Position numbers and translations under genes: made by a program. From Pseudomonas sp. Tri1 (GTDB lineage: Bacteria; Pseudomonadota; Gammaproteobacteria; Pseudomonadales; Pseudomonadaceae): a stretch of DNA of 64,000 nt. The notes under the pieces were generated by a model that did no database searches, had not been told where the DNA came from, and saw only the letters and a list, made by a program, of their open reading frames with translations. Below are positions 35,431 to 44,533 of the stretch, piece by piece (the stretch's first letter is position 1; each line of letters begins with the position of its first letter). The stretch lies in contig NZ_CP072913.1 of assembly GCF_017968885.1 (NCBI RefSeq), forward strand, positions 6,364,501-6,428,500, in the 5' to 3' direction.

Positions 35431-35880
35431 ATGGCCTATTGGCTGATGAAGTCCGAGCCCGACGAATTATCCATCCAGGGCCTGGAAAAGCTCGGCCAGA
35501 CGCGCTGGGACGGGGTTCGCAACTATCAGGCGCGCAATTTCCTGCGGACCATGGTGGTGGGTGACGCGTTCTTTTTCTACCACTCCAGTTGCCCGGAGCC
35601 AGGCATTGCCGGGATCGGGCGGATCGTGCGGGCAGCCTACCCCGATCCGACAGCACTGGAACCTGACAGCCATTATTTCGACCCCAAGGCCAGCCCGGAC
35701 AAAAACCCCTGGACTGCAATCGACGTGGCCCATGTCGAGACCTTCCCCCGCGTGCTGAAGCTCGACTACCTCAAACAGCAGACCGCGCTGGCCGAGATGC
35801 CGCTGGTGCAGAAAGGCTCCCGACTGTCGGTGATGCCCGTGACAGCCGAGCAGTGGGCGGCGGTGATTGCCCTGCGCTGA
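35431..35880 (+). CDS. EVE domain-containing protein
   Basis: This 149-residue YTH/PUA-like EVE-domain protein starts MAYWLMKSEPDELSIQGLEK with the conserved WDGVRNYQARN and FFYHSSC. EVE proteins resemble readers of modified bases in nucleic acids and are often found alone in proteobacteria. AGGAGTAG precedes the ATG by about 8 nt. The ligand is unknown. Confidence 0.92.
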   Translation: MAYWLMKSEPDELSIQGLEKLGQTRWDGVRNYQARNFLRTMVVGDAFFFYHSSCPEPGIAGIGRIVRAAYPDPTALEPDSHYFDPKASPDKNPWTAIDVAHVETFPRVLKLDYLKQQTALAEMPLVQKGSRLSVMPVTAEQWAAVIALR

Positions 35881-35962
35881 TCACCCATGAGTTGATGGAC
35901 ATCAAGCTGGACCGGTCGCTGATCCAGCAGACTGTAACGCTACAGCCCGCAGGACGCCGTAC

Positions 35963-36928
35963 ATGTCGACGAACCATCGTACCTCTCGCTTTTTTGCCCT
36001 CGCCTTGCTGGCTGTGTTGCTGGCCGCCGGTGGGTTCGGCTACTGGAAGTCGCGCCATGATCGCTTGCCAGAAGGCCTGAGCATGGGCAACGGGCGCCTG
36101 GAGGCCACCGAAGTCCAGATCGCCAGCAAGACCCCCGGACGCCTGGCCGAGGTTCATGTCGATGAAGGCGACAACGTCCTCAAGGGCCAATTGCTCGCGC
36201 GCATGGACACCCGCACCCTGGAGGCCCAGCGCAACCAGGCTGAAGCCGAGGTCGTGCGGGCCCGGGAAAACCTCGCCGCCGCCGAGGCCAATGTGCAACT
36301 GCGCCAGAGCGAACAATTGCTCGCTCACCAGGAGCTCAAACGGAGCCAGGAACTGTTCAAGCGCGGCTACGCCAGCGCCCAGGTCATTGACCAGCAGCAA
36401 GCCCGCGTCGATACCGCCAACGCTGCGGTTAACGCTGCCCGGGCCCAGGTATCGGCGGCAACGGCCGCCATCGGCGCGACCCAGGCCCAAGTGGCCCAAC
36501 TGACCAGCGAAATCGACGACAGCAGTTTGCGCGCACCCATCGACGGCGTGATCCAGTTGCGCCTGGCCGAGCCGGGCGAAGTGTTGGGCGCCGGCGGCCG
36601 GGTGCTGCTGATGATCGATCCGAACGACCAATACATGAACCTGTATCTGCCGGCATCCGTGGCCGGGAAACTGGCGGTGGGCGATGAAGCACGACTGCTG
36701 CTCGACGCCCTGCCCGAGCGACCGCTGCCGGCCAAGGTCAGCTTCGTCGCGGCCAAATCCCAATTCACCCCCAAAGAAGTCGAGACCCGTGATGAGCGCC
36801 AGAAACTGGTGTTTCGCGTCAAAGTGCGCTTGACCCAACCCGGTGAAGTGCCTCAGGCCAAACCCGGCATGCCCGGCGCCGGCTACGTGCGCACCGCCCC
36901 CATCGACTGGCCGGCCAACCTGCAATGA
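35963..36928 (+). CDS. HlyD-family membrane fusion protein (YhiI-like)
   Basis: This 321-residue periplasmic adaptor has an N-terminal membrane anchor (RFFALALLAVLLAAGGFGYW), a lipoyl/barrel-sandwich segment (AEVHVDEGDNVLKGQLLARM), a long coiled-coil hairpin (about 90-190) and a beta-barrel C-terminus. It links an inner-membrane exporter to the outer membrane. Its stop overlaps the RbbA-like start by four bases (ATGA). The triad of 321, 908 and 372 residues mirrors E. coli yhiI-rbbA-yhhJ. Confidence 0.9.
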   Translation: MSTNHRTSRFFALALLAVLLAAGGFGYWKSRHDRLPEGLSMGNGRLEATEVQIASKTPGRLAEVHVDEGDNVLKGQLLARMDTRTLEAQRNQAEAEVVRARENLAAAEANVQLRQSEQLLAHQELKRSQELFKRGYASAQVIDQQQARVDTANAAVNAARAQVSAATAAIGATQAQVAQLTSEIDDSSLRAPIDGVIQLRLAEPGEVLGAGGRVLLMIDPNDQYMNLYLPASVAGKLAVGDEARLLLDALPERPLPAKVSFVAAKSQFTPKEVETRDERQKLVFRVKVRLTQPGEVPQAKPGMPGAGYVRTAPIDWPANLQ

Positions 36929-39651
36929 GCGCCACCCAAGGCGAAACGGCGTTACAGGCGTCGGGCCTGGAACATCGCTACGGCCAGCACCTGGCCTTGA
37001 GCGATATCACCTTCAGCCTGCCCGCCGGTACTCGCTGCGGCCTGATTGGTCCCGACGGTGCCGGCAAATCGAGCCTGCTGGGGCTGATTGCCGGGGTCAA
37101 GAAACTCCAGGGCGGCCAGCTGCAGGTCCTCGGCGCCTCGATCGAGGACCGGCGCCATCGCAATACCCTCTATCGACGCATCGCGTTCATGCCTCAAGGG
37201 CTGGGGGGCAACCTCTACCCTGACTTGTCGATACGCGAGAACATCCGCTTTTTCGGCACACTGTTCGGCCTGTCGCGGGCAGACTGCAAACAACGCATGG
37301 GCCAGTTGCTGCTGGCTACCGATCTACAGCGTTTTGCCGACCGCCCGGCGGGCAAGCTGTCCGGCGGCATGAAACAAAAGCTCGGCCTGTGTTGCGCGCT
37401 GATCCATGAACCGGACCTGCTGATTCTCGATGAACCCACCACCGGCGTAGACCCGCTGTCCCGACGGCGCTTTTGGGAACTGATAGAAGACGTACGCCGC
37501 CAACGACCGCAACTGACCTTGCTGGTCGCCACGGCGTATATGGAAGAGGCCGAACAATTCGAGCATTGCCTGATGCTCGACAACGGTCGCGTGATCGCCA
37601 AGGGTTTGAGTGCCGAACTGGCTGCCGTCACACCCGACGGCAAGCTCGACTCGGCCTTCACCCATTTCCAGGGCGACAGCGGCCACGACGCCCAGCCGCT
37701 GACGATCCCTCCCAGGACCGACGGCACTGCCGACATCGCTATCGAAGCCCATGACCTTACCCTGCGCTTCGGTGACTTCACCGCCGTCGACAAAGTCAGC
37801 TTCGCCATCGGTCGCGGTGAGATCTTTGGTTTCCTCGGTTCCAACGGGTGCGGCAAGACCACCACCATGAAAGTGCTGACCGGGTTGATGCCCGCCAGCG
37901 AAGGCGATGCCCGACTGCTGGGTAAGCCGGTGGACGCCAAGGACCTGGCCACCCGCAAACGCGTGGGGTTCATGTCACAGAGCTTCTCACTGTATGGGGA
38001 ATTGAGCGTACGACAGAACCTGGCCTTGCACGCCGAGCTGTTCGACCTGCCCAAGGCCCAGAGCGGCACCCGTATCGAGGAGCTGATCCAGCGCTTCAAC
38101 CTCCAGGACTTCGCCGACCAACCTTCCGGAGCCTTACCCCTGGGCCTGCGCCAGCGCTTGTCCCTGGCGGTGGCGGTGCTGCATCGCCCGGAAGTGCTGA
38201 TCCTCGACGAACCGACCTCAGGCGTCGACCCGGCCGCGCGGGATGACTTTTGGCGGTTGCTGATCGAGTTGTCCCGCGAGCAAGGCGTGACGATTTTTCT
38301 CTCCACGCACTTCATGAACGAAGCCCAACGCTGCGACCGCATTTCACTGATGCACGCCGGCAAAGTCCTGGCCTGTGACACACCGGCAGCCTTGCAGGCG
38401 CAGTTCAACGGCCAGACCCTGGAAGCGGCATTCGTCACCTGCCTGGAACAAGCCCAGGGCGAGACGCCGCAAGACACGGCCCCCGTGACCCTCGACACCG
38501 CCGACGCCCCCCGGGACCGGCGTGGCCTGAGCCTCGGCCGACTGTGGGCCGTCGCCAGCCGGGAAGGCAAGGAACTGCTGCGAGACAAAGTGCGGATGGC
38601 GTTCGCCTTGCTCGGAGCGTTGTTCATGATGGTAATTTTCGGCTACGGCATCTCCCTGGACGTGGAAAAACTCGCATTCGCTGTGTTTGATCAGGATCAG
38701 AGCCCACAAAGTCGCGCTTATCTGGAAGCGTTTCGCAGCTCGCGCTACTTCGACGAGCAGCCGCTTATCCAAGACGCCAGCGAGTTGCATCGGCGCCTGC
38801 AACGCTCGGAAATCAAACTGGCCCTGGAAATACCGCCCGGTTTCGGTCGTGACCTGTATGCCGGTCGTCAGCCCGCCGTTGGCGCCTGGCTGGACGGCGG
38901 CATGCCGTTTCGCGCCGAGACCAGTCGCAACTACGTCCAGGCCGTGCATCAGGCTAATCTCGAGCAGTTGGTCGAACAGAGCAGCCCGGCGCGAAACCGC
39001 CAAACCGCGGCCAAGCTGGAAACCCGCTTCCGCTACAACCAGGATGTGGTCAGTGTGAACGCCATCGGCCCAGGGGTGATGGCACTGATCCTCGCATTCA
39101 TTCCAGCCATGTTGACCGCCCTGGGCATCGTGCGGGAAAAGGAACTGGGTTCGATCACCAACTTCTACGCCACGCCGCTGACCCGCCTGGAATTCCTCCT
39201 GGGCAAACAAGCGCCTTACCTGGCGGTCAGCCTGGTCAACCTGGCCTTGCTGACCGCGATGAACCGCTGGCTGTTCGGCGTGCCGTTCAAGGGCAGTGGC
39301 CTGACGCTGGCGTTGGGCGGCCTGCTCTACGTGCTGGCGACCACGAGCATGGGGTTGCTGATCTCGGCGTTCACTCGCACCCAGATCGCAGCGATCCTCG
39401 GCACCATGATCATCACCAGCCTGCCGACGATCCAATTCTCGGGGCTGATCGTGCCGCGCTCGTCCCTGGAAGGCGCCGCATCGGTGATGGGCCAGTTGTT
39501 TCCCGCCGGTTATTTCCTGGACATCGCCGTCGGCACCTTCACCAAGGCCCTGGATCTGCGCCAGCTGTGGCCGCAATGCCTGGCGTTGTTCGGGTTTTTC
39601 CTGGGGTTCACCGGGCTCAGCCTGGTCATGCTGAAAAAGCAGGAGGCCTGA
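36925..39651 (+). CDS. RbbA-like double-ATPase/ABC-2 permease fusion
   Basis: This 908-residue protein has two ABC ATPase domains and a C-terminal ABC-2 membrane domain. The first ATPase has Walker A GPDGAGKSS (about 42-50) and signature LSGGMKQKLGL. The second has Walker A GSNGCGKTT (about 306-314) and an altered signature PLGLRQRLSL; by memory E. coli RbbA shows the same change. The membrane domain (about 545-905) has some six segments with a large periplasmic loop. E. coli RbbA is a ribosome-associated ATPase as well as a putative exporter. The role here is inferred from the matching operon. Confidence 0.88.
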   Translation: MSATQGETALQASGLEHRYGQHLALSDITFSLPAGTRCGLIGPDGAGKSSLLGLIAGVKKLQGGQLQVLGASIEDRRHRNTLYRRIAFMPQGLGGNLYPDLSIRENIRFFGTLFGLSRADCKQRMGQLLLATDLQRFADRPAGKLSGGMKQKLGLCCALIHEPDLLILDEPTTGVDPLSRRRFWELIEDVRRQRPQLTLLVATAYMEEAEQFEHCLMLDNGRVIAKGLSAELAAVTPDGKLDSAFTHFQGDSGHDAQPLTIPPRTDGTADIAIEAHDLTLRFGDFTAVDKVSFAIGRGEIFGFLGSNGCGKTTTMKVLTGLMPASEGDARLLGKPVDAKDLATRKRVGFMSQSFSLYGELSVRQNLALHAELFDLPKAQSGTRIEELIQRFNLQDFADQPSGALPLGLRQRLSLAVAVLHRPEVLILDEPTSGVDPAARDDFWRLLIELSREQGVTIFLSTHFMNEAQRCDRISLMHAGKVLACDTPAALQAQFNGQTLEAAFVTCLEQAQGETPQDTAPVTLDTADAPRDRRGLSLGRLWAVASREGKELLRDKVRMAFALLGALFMMVIFGYGISLDVEKLAFAVFDQDQSPQSRAYLEAFRSSRYFDEQPLIQDASELHRRLQRSEIKLALEIPPGFGRDLYAGRQPAVGAWLDGGMPFRAETSRNYVQAVHQANLEQLVEQSSPARNRQTAAKLETRFRYNQDVVSVNAIGPGVMALILAFIPAMLTALGIVREKELGSITNFYATPLTRLEFLLGKQAPYLAVSLVNLALLTAMNRWLFGVPFKGSGLTLALGGLLYVLATTSMGLLISAFTRTQIAAILGTMIITSLPTIQFSGLIVPRSSLEGAASVMGQLFPAGYFLDIAVGTFTKALDLRQLWPQCLALFGFFLGFTGLSLVMLKKQEA

Positions 39652-40769
39652 TGCACACGCTCTCACATATCTGGCGTCTTGGGCTCAAGGAACTGACCAG
39701 CCTGCGCTACGACTCCGTCCTGCTGCTGTTTCTGGGCTATGCCTTTACCGTGGCGATCTACATGCCGGCCGCGGGCTCGGTGATCGGTGTCCACAACGCC
39801 AGCGTGGCGATAGTGGATGAAGACCAGAGCCACCTGTCACGCCAACTGGCTCAGGTCCTGCAACCGCCGGAGTTCCAGAACCCAGTGGCGCTGCCTTATG
39901 CCGAGCTGGACAAGGTCATGGACAGTGGCCGCTACACCTTTGTCATTAACGTGCCCGCCAACTTCCAGGCCGACCTGCTCGCCGGACGCGAACCGGCGCT
40001 GCAACTGAACGTCGATGCCACGGCCATGAGCCAGGCCTTCATGGGCGCCGGCTACATCGGACGGATTTTCCAGCAGGAACTGCTGACCTACAGCGGCCAG
40101 GCACAAGCGACCGAACAGCCCCCCGTGAGGCTGACCACCCGCTCGCTGTTCAACACCAACCTTGAGGGCGGGTGGTTTCTGGCAGTGATCCAGATCGTCA
40201 ACAACATCACGATCCTGGCCATTATCCTGACCGGCACCGCATTGCTGCGCGAACGCGAGCACGGCACCCTCGATCACCTGCTGGTGCTGCCGCTGACGGC
40301 GCTGGAAATCATGCTGGCGAAAATCTGGAGCAACCTGTTGGTGGTGGTGCTGTGTACCTGGGCGTCGCTGGAAATCATCGTCAAGTTCGCGCTGGGGGTG
40401 CCGCTCGCCGGCTCCATGCTGCTCTTCCTGCTGGTGACCGCGCTCTACCTGTTCGCCAGTACCGCCCTGGGCATCTTTCTCGCCACCCTGGCCCGTTCGA
40501 CACCACAATTCGGCTTGCTGGCGATCCCGGTGATCATCCCGATGCTGCTTTTATCGGGCGGCAGCACGCCGCTGGACAGCATGCCGCAATGGTTGCAATG
40601 GGTAATGCAAGGCTCGCCGTCGACCCATTTTGTCAGCCTCAGCGCAGCGATCCTGTTCCGTGACGCAGGCGTTGCGGTGGTATGGCCGGACATGCTGGCG
40701 TTGGCGGCGATCGGGCTATTGTTCTTTGCCATCGCCCTGGGGCGGTTTCGCAAAAGCCTGGCGTCTTGA
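39651..40769 (+). CDS. ABC-2 type permease (YhhJ-like)
   Basis: This 372-residue ABC-2 permease has one N-terminal segment (YDSVLLLFLGYAFTVAIYMP), a large periplasmic loop and five C-terminal segments, including IIPMLLLSGGSTPLDSMPQWLQ, the typical ABC-2 motif. The ATG shares a base with the preceding stop (TGATG), so the three genes form one translationally coupled operon. The longer frame beginning at 39567 lies inside the previous gene. Substrate unknown. Confidence 0.9.
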   Translation: MHTLSHIWRLGLKELTSLRYDSVLLLFLGYAFTVAIYMPAAGSVIGVHNASVAIVDEDQSHLSRQLAQVLQPPEFQNPVALPYAELDKVMDSGRYTFVINVPANFQADLLAGREPALQLNVDATAMSQAFMGAGYIGRIFQQELLTYSGQAQATEQPPVRLTTRSLFNTNLEGGWFLAVIQIVNNITILAIILTGTALLREREHGTLDHLLVLPLTALEIMLAKIWSNLLVVVLCTWASLEIIVKFALGVPLAGSMLLFLLVTALYLFASTALGIFLATLARSTPQFGLLAIPVIIPMLLLSGGSTPLDSMPQWLQWVMQGSPSTHFVSLSAAILFRDAGVAVVWPDMLALAAIGLLFFAIALGRFRKSLAS

Positions 40770-40771
40770 TC

Positions 40772-40827
40772 AAAAAAGCGCCGCCTTCAGCAGCGCCGAC
40801 ACAGTCGTGGCATTGCCGAAGGCGGCG
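40772..40827 (-). terminator. Terminator of the FliL-like gene
   Basis: On the minus strand CGCCGCCTTC (40827-40818) pairs with GAAGGCGGCG (40788-40779) across a 29-base loop and is followed by six T residues (40777-40772). It lies in the convergent gap with the YhhJ-like gene. The loop is unusually long. Confidence 0.65.
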
Positions 40828-40838
40828 ATCTTGGCGAT

Positions 40839-41255
40839 TTATTGAATGATCAGGTTGTTGAACAACAGATCATCCACCATTGGTTTGCCAGTTTCGTCGT
40901 TCATCACTTGCTGAGTCTGCTTCAATGCTTCCTGGCGCAGCTTTTCCTTGGCTTCCAGGTTATTCATGGCCTCGGTGGTCTGCTGGGCGAACAGCGCCAC
41001 CAACTGGTTGCGAATCAACGGCTCGTTGGCCTTCACCGCCGCCACGGCAGCATCGCCGGTCACGCGCAGGGCCACATCGGCCTTGTAGACCCTCAGCTTC
41101 GCCGAACCATCGAGCCCATAGTTGCCGACAAAGGGCGGGCTGAGGGTGATGTAACTGACCTTCGGCGCCTCGCCTTCCTTCGCTTCCTTGCCCTCTTCGG
41201 CCATCGCTGCCACAGGCAACGACAGGGCCAGCATCAACATGATCCACGCTTTCAC
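40839..41255 (-). CDS. FliL-family protein with secretion signal, GTG start
   Basis: This 138-residue protein starts at GTG 41255, chosen because GAGGAG lies 6-7 nt upstream and a signal peptide follows (VKAWIMLMLALSLPVAAMA, then EEGKEAKEGE). The mature part (SYITLSPPFVGNYG, VRVTGD-type strands, LVALFAQQTTEAMNNLEAKE helix) is a FliL domain. FliL proteins control stator torque in flagella, but no other flagellar gene is near. The N-terminus looks like a cleavable signal rather than the usual permanent anchor, which is unusual. Confidence 0.8.
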   Translation of the reverse strand: MKAWIMLMLALSLPVAAMAEEGKEAKEGEAPKVSYITLSPPFVGNYGLDGSAKLRVYKADVALRVTGDAAVAAVKANEPLIRNQLVALFAQQTTEAMNNLEAKEKLRQEALKQTQQVMNDETGKPMVDDLLFNNLIIQ

Positions 41256-41405
41256 AAGTGACTCCTCATCCGGTTTGCGGCCCAGCATACCGTCCCACCG
41301 TTCAAGCACAAGCTTATGGCTGGCTATCAGGGCGGGGCATGCTCGTTGACCCATTGACTCTCACACCTACACTTATCGGCCACCACTCCCAAAGGAATAG
41401 CCCTG

Positions 41406-42383
41406 ATGAAAGCCGTGCTGTGCAAAGAATTCGGCCCCGCCGAATCGCTGGTGCTGGAAGACGTCGCCAGCCCCGTCGCGAAGAAGAACGAAGTGCTGCT
41501 GGAGGTGCACGCCGCCGGGGTGAATTTCCCTGACACGCTGATCATCGAGGGCAAATACCAATTCAAGCCACCCTTTCCGTTCTCTCCTGGCGGCGAAGCG
41601 GCGGGCGTCATCAGTGCGGTGGGTGAAAAAATCAGCCACCTGAAGGTCGGTGATCGGGTCATGGCACTGACCGGCTGGGGCAGCTTTGCCGAACAAGTGG
41701 CAGTGCCAGGCTACAACGTGTTGCCGATCCCCGCGTCCATGGACTTCAACACCGCTGCCGCCTTCAGCATGACCTACGGCACCTCGATGCACGCCCTCAA
41801 GCAACGGGCCAACCTGCAACCTGGCGAAACCCTGCTGGTGCTCGGTGCCTCCGGCGGCGTCGGCCTGGCAGCGGTGGAGATCGGCAAGGCCATGGGCGCC
41901 CGGGTCATCGCCGCCGCCAGCAGCACCGAAAAACTCGCCGTAGCCAAGGCAGCTGGCGCCGACGAGTTGATCAACTACAACGAAACCAGCCTCAAGGACG
42001 AAATCAAACGCCTTACCGACGGCCAGGGCGCCGATGTGATCTACGATCCGGTGGGCGGCGACCTGTTCGACCAGGCCGTGCGCGCCATCGCCTGGAACGG
42101 CCGGCTGCTGGTGGTCGGTTTCGCCAGCGGGCGCATCCCCGAACTGCCGGTGAACCTCGCCCTGCTCAAGGGTGCTGCCGTGGTGGGTGTGTTCTGGGGC
42201 TCCTTCGCCCAGCGCCAGCCCCAGGACAACTCTGCCAACTTTCAGCAACTGTTTGGCTGGTTCGCCGAAGGCAAGCTCAAGCCACTGGTGTCACAGGTGT
42301 ATCCACTGAGCAATGCCGCCCAGGCGATCAATGACCTGGGGCAGCGCAAGGCGGTGGGGAAGGTGGTTGTGCAGGTGCGCTGA
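41406..42383 (+). CDS. NADPH:quinone oxidoreductase family protein
   Basis: This 325-residue zinc-independent medium-chain dehydrogenase/reductase of the quinone oxidoreductase (QOR) type has an N-terminal GroES-like domain (MKAVLCKEFGPAESLVLEDV) and a nucleotide-binding fold with LVLGASGGVGLAAVEIGKAMGA near 145-166. Catalytic-zinc cysteines are absent. It may reduce quinones or alpha,beta-unsaturated carbonyls. It lies alone between the FliL-like gene and a broken small gene. The substrate is not determinable. Confidence 0.9.
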   Translation: MKAVLCKEFGPAESLVLEDVASPVAKKNEVLLEVHAAGVNFPDTLIIEGKYQFKPPFPFSPGGEAAGVISAVGEKISHLKVGDRVMALTGWGSFAEQVAVPGYNVLPIPASMDFNTAAAFSMTYGTSMHALKQRANLQPGETLLVLGASGGVGLAAVEIGKAMGARVIAAASSTEKLAVAKAAGADELINYNETSLKDEIKRLTDGQGADVIYDPVGGDLFDQAVRAIAWNGRLLVVGFASGRIPELPVNLALLKGAAVVGVFWGSFAQRQPQDNSANFQQLFGWFAEGKLKPLVSQVYPLSNAAQAINDLGQRKAVGKVVVQVR

Positions 42384-42434
42384 AGCTTCACAGCGGTCCG
42401 GGCGTTTGACGCTGCGGGCCGCTATTGGCAAGCA

Positions 42435-42862
42435 CTAGCACAACGCGCGAATCTCCTTGGGCAACATTCGCACACACCGTGACGCAGGAAAACGCCCGTA
42501 GTGCATCACGATCATGGGCATGTGCCTGTTGAAGCGGGCGATCAAGGCCAGACGCTCGACATCCGACATCTGCTTGACGAAAAACACATTGGACAAGTAG
42601 TTGCGCGTGGAATGGAACGGGAGCAAACCTTGCACCCATAGTTGGCCCCAAGCGCATTGATGTCCGAGCACTCCCAGGCCTGGATCCATTTACGGTCATC
42701 CAAAGGCCTGTCATCCAGGCGGAACTCGAACGGCGCCACGACATGCGTCTGCTCCCGATGTTCGTTGCCCACCGTCCAAGGACGCTCGGGCACCCACAAC
42801 ACATCCGTCGCCCAACTCGTACCGGACAAGCACAGCAACAGCATCACAGCACACCACTTCAT
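42435..42862 (-). pseudogene. Frameshifted small secreted protein gene
   Basis: The first frame begins at ATG 42862 (GAGGGG about 8 nt upstream) with signal peptide MKWCAVMLLLCLSGTSWA and continues to GANYG. It then changes into nonsense ending at 42542. A second frame continues sensibly from GLLPFHSTRNYLSNVFFVK to a stop at 42435. Adding one base to the CCC run at 42635-42637 (GGG on the coding strand) joins the frames into about 142 residues. It is either a true pseudogene or a sequencing error. I do not recognise the family; the product would be periplasmic. Confidence 0.75.
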
Positions 42863-43183
42863 ACCGTTACCCCTCACCCGAATGCCAGCGCAGGCAGAAA
42901 GGTGAAGGGTAAAGACCGGGCCTCATTGGCTAAATGGCGAGACTTCCCGTTTAGTTGAAGGACGTTTCCCACTGTTCTGTCCCGCCATCACGACATGTGG
43001 GTGCGAAAAATCCAGACAAGACAATTCCTACAGCGTCATCAGCGCATGCCTGAGCGACGTGTTCACTTAAGAACATTACCCAAGGCTTTTTTCTCTGTTT
43101 ATCGACCAGCAAGCAATGCTATTTTCGGTAACGAAACTGTAACATTCGCATTCGCAGTCATAACAAGAACCTGGAGCCCTTGA
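42863..43183. promoter_or_regulatory. glpT upstream region
   Basis: This 320-bp gap has no gene that I can support. The glpT-proximal end is AT-rich and carries a GlpR-like operator at 43120-43139. The remainder serves the promoter of glpT and, on the other strand, that of the broken secreted-protein gene. Confidence 0.55.
43120..43139 (+). promoter_or_regulatory. GlpR-like operator upstream of glpT
   Basis: TATTTTCGGTAACGAAACTG matches 15 of 20 positions of the glycerol-3-phosphate repressor consensus (WATGTTCGWTAWCGAACATW), including the TTCG/CGAA dyad. It lies 45-64 bases before the glpT ATG, where repression of a glycerol-3-phosphate transporter is expected. Confidence 0.6.
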
Positions 43184-44533
43184 ATGTTTGCTTTCTTTCG
43201 TCCTGCCGCACACCAGGCGTCCCTGCCTGAAGAAAAAATAGACAGCACCTACCGACGCCTTCGCTGGCAGATCTTTGCCGGTATCTTCTTTGGCTACGCC
43301 GGGTATTACCTGCTGCGCAAGAACTTCTCCCTGGCCATGCCGTACCTGATCGACGAGGGTTACACCCGGGGGCAACTGGGCCTGGCCATGTCGGCCATCG
43401 CCATCGCCTACGGGCTTTCGAAGTTCCTGATGGGCCTGGTGTCCGACCGCTCCAACCCGCGCTACTTCCTGCCCTTCGGCTTGCTGGTGTCGGCGGGGGT
43501 GATGTTCGTTTTCGGTTTCGCGCCTTGGGCGACGTCCAGCGTGACCATGATGTTCATTCTGCTGTTCATCAACGGCTGGGCCCAAGGCATGGGTTGGCCA
43601 CCCAGCGGACGGACCATGGTGCACTGGTGGTCACAGAAGGAACGTGGCGGCGTGGTGTCGGTGTGGAACGTGGCGCATAACGTCGGCGGCGGCCTGATCG
43701 GTCCGTTGTTCCTGTTGGGGATGGGCTGGTTCAACGACTGGCACGCCGCATTCTATGTGCCCGCTGCCGTGGCGCTTGCCGTGGCCGTGTTTGCTTTCGT
43801 GACCATGCGCGACACCCCGCAATCGGTGGGCCTGCCGCCCATCGAGAAATACAAGAACGATTACCCGGAAGGCTACGACGCCAGTCACGAGAACGAATTC
43901 AGCGCCAAGGAAATCTTCGTCAAATACGTGCTGCGCAACAAAATGCTCTGGTACATCGCCATGGCCAACGTCTTCGTTTATCTGCTGCGCTATGGCGTGC
44001 TGGACTGGGCGCCGACCTACCTCAAGGAAGCCAAGGGCTTCACCGTGGACAAAAGCTCCTGGGCTTACTTCTTCTACGAGTGGGCGGGCATTCCCGGCAC
44101 GCTGCTGTGCGGTTGGATGTCGGACAAGATCTTCCGCGGCAACCGTGGCCTGACGGGCATGGTGTTCATGGCACTGGTGACCGTGGCAACCCTGGTGTAC
44201 TGGCTGAATCCGGCCGGCAACCCGACCGTCGACATGATCGCCCTGGTTTCCATTGGCTTTCTGATCTACGGCCCGGTCATGCTGATCGGCTTGCAGGCGT
44301 TGGAACTGGCGCCGAAAAAAGCCGCCGGTACCGCCGCCGGTTTCACGGGGCTGTTTGGCTACCTCGGCGGCTCGGTCGCGGCCAGTGCCGCCATGGGCTA
44401 CACCGTGGACCATTTCGGTTGGGATGGTGGTTTTGTCCTATTGGTCGGAGCCTGCCTGCTGTCGATGGCGTTCCTCGCGCCAACCCTGTGGCACAAGCAA
44501 ATCGCCAGTCAGAGCCGCGAAGCGATCGCCTGA
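43184..44533 (+). CDS. glpT: Glycerol-3-phosphate transporter
   Basis: This 449-residue major-facilitator antiporter has 12 membrane segments and exchanges glycerol-3-phosphate for phosphate. The sequence [20 protein letters not shown] holds the OPA-family arginine (near R44), and [20 protein letters not shown] is the conserved family segment. AGCCC precedes the ATG rather than a strong ribosome site. The last 25 bases overlap the convergent ChaC-like gene. The fosfomycin link of GlpT is known for the family. Confidence 0.94.
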   Translation: MFAFFRPAAHQASLPEEKIDSTYRRLRWQIFAGIFFGYAGYYLLRKNFSLAMPYLIDEGYTRGQLGLAMSAIAIAYGLSKFLMGLVSDRSNPRYFLPFGLLVSAGVMFVFGFAPWATSSVTMMFILLFINGWAQGMGWPPSGRTMVHWWSQKERGGVVSVWNVAHNVGGGLIGPLFLLGMGWFNDWHAAFYVPAAVALAVAVFAFVTMRDTPQSVGLPPIEKYKNDYPEGYDASHENEFSAKEIFVKYVLRNKMLWYIAMANVFVYLLRYGVLDWAPTYLKEAKGFTVDKSSWAYFFYEWAGIPGTLLCGWMSDKIFRGNRGLTGMVFMALVTVATLVYWLNPAGNPTVDMIALVSIGFLIYGPVMLIGLQALELAPKKAAGTAAGFTGLFGYLGGSVAASAAMGYTVDHFGWDGGFVLLVGACLLSMAFLAPTLWHKQIASQSREAIA

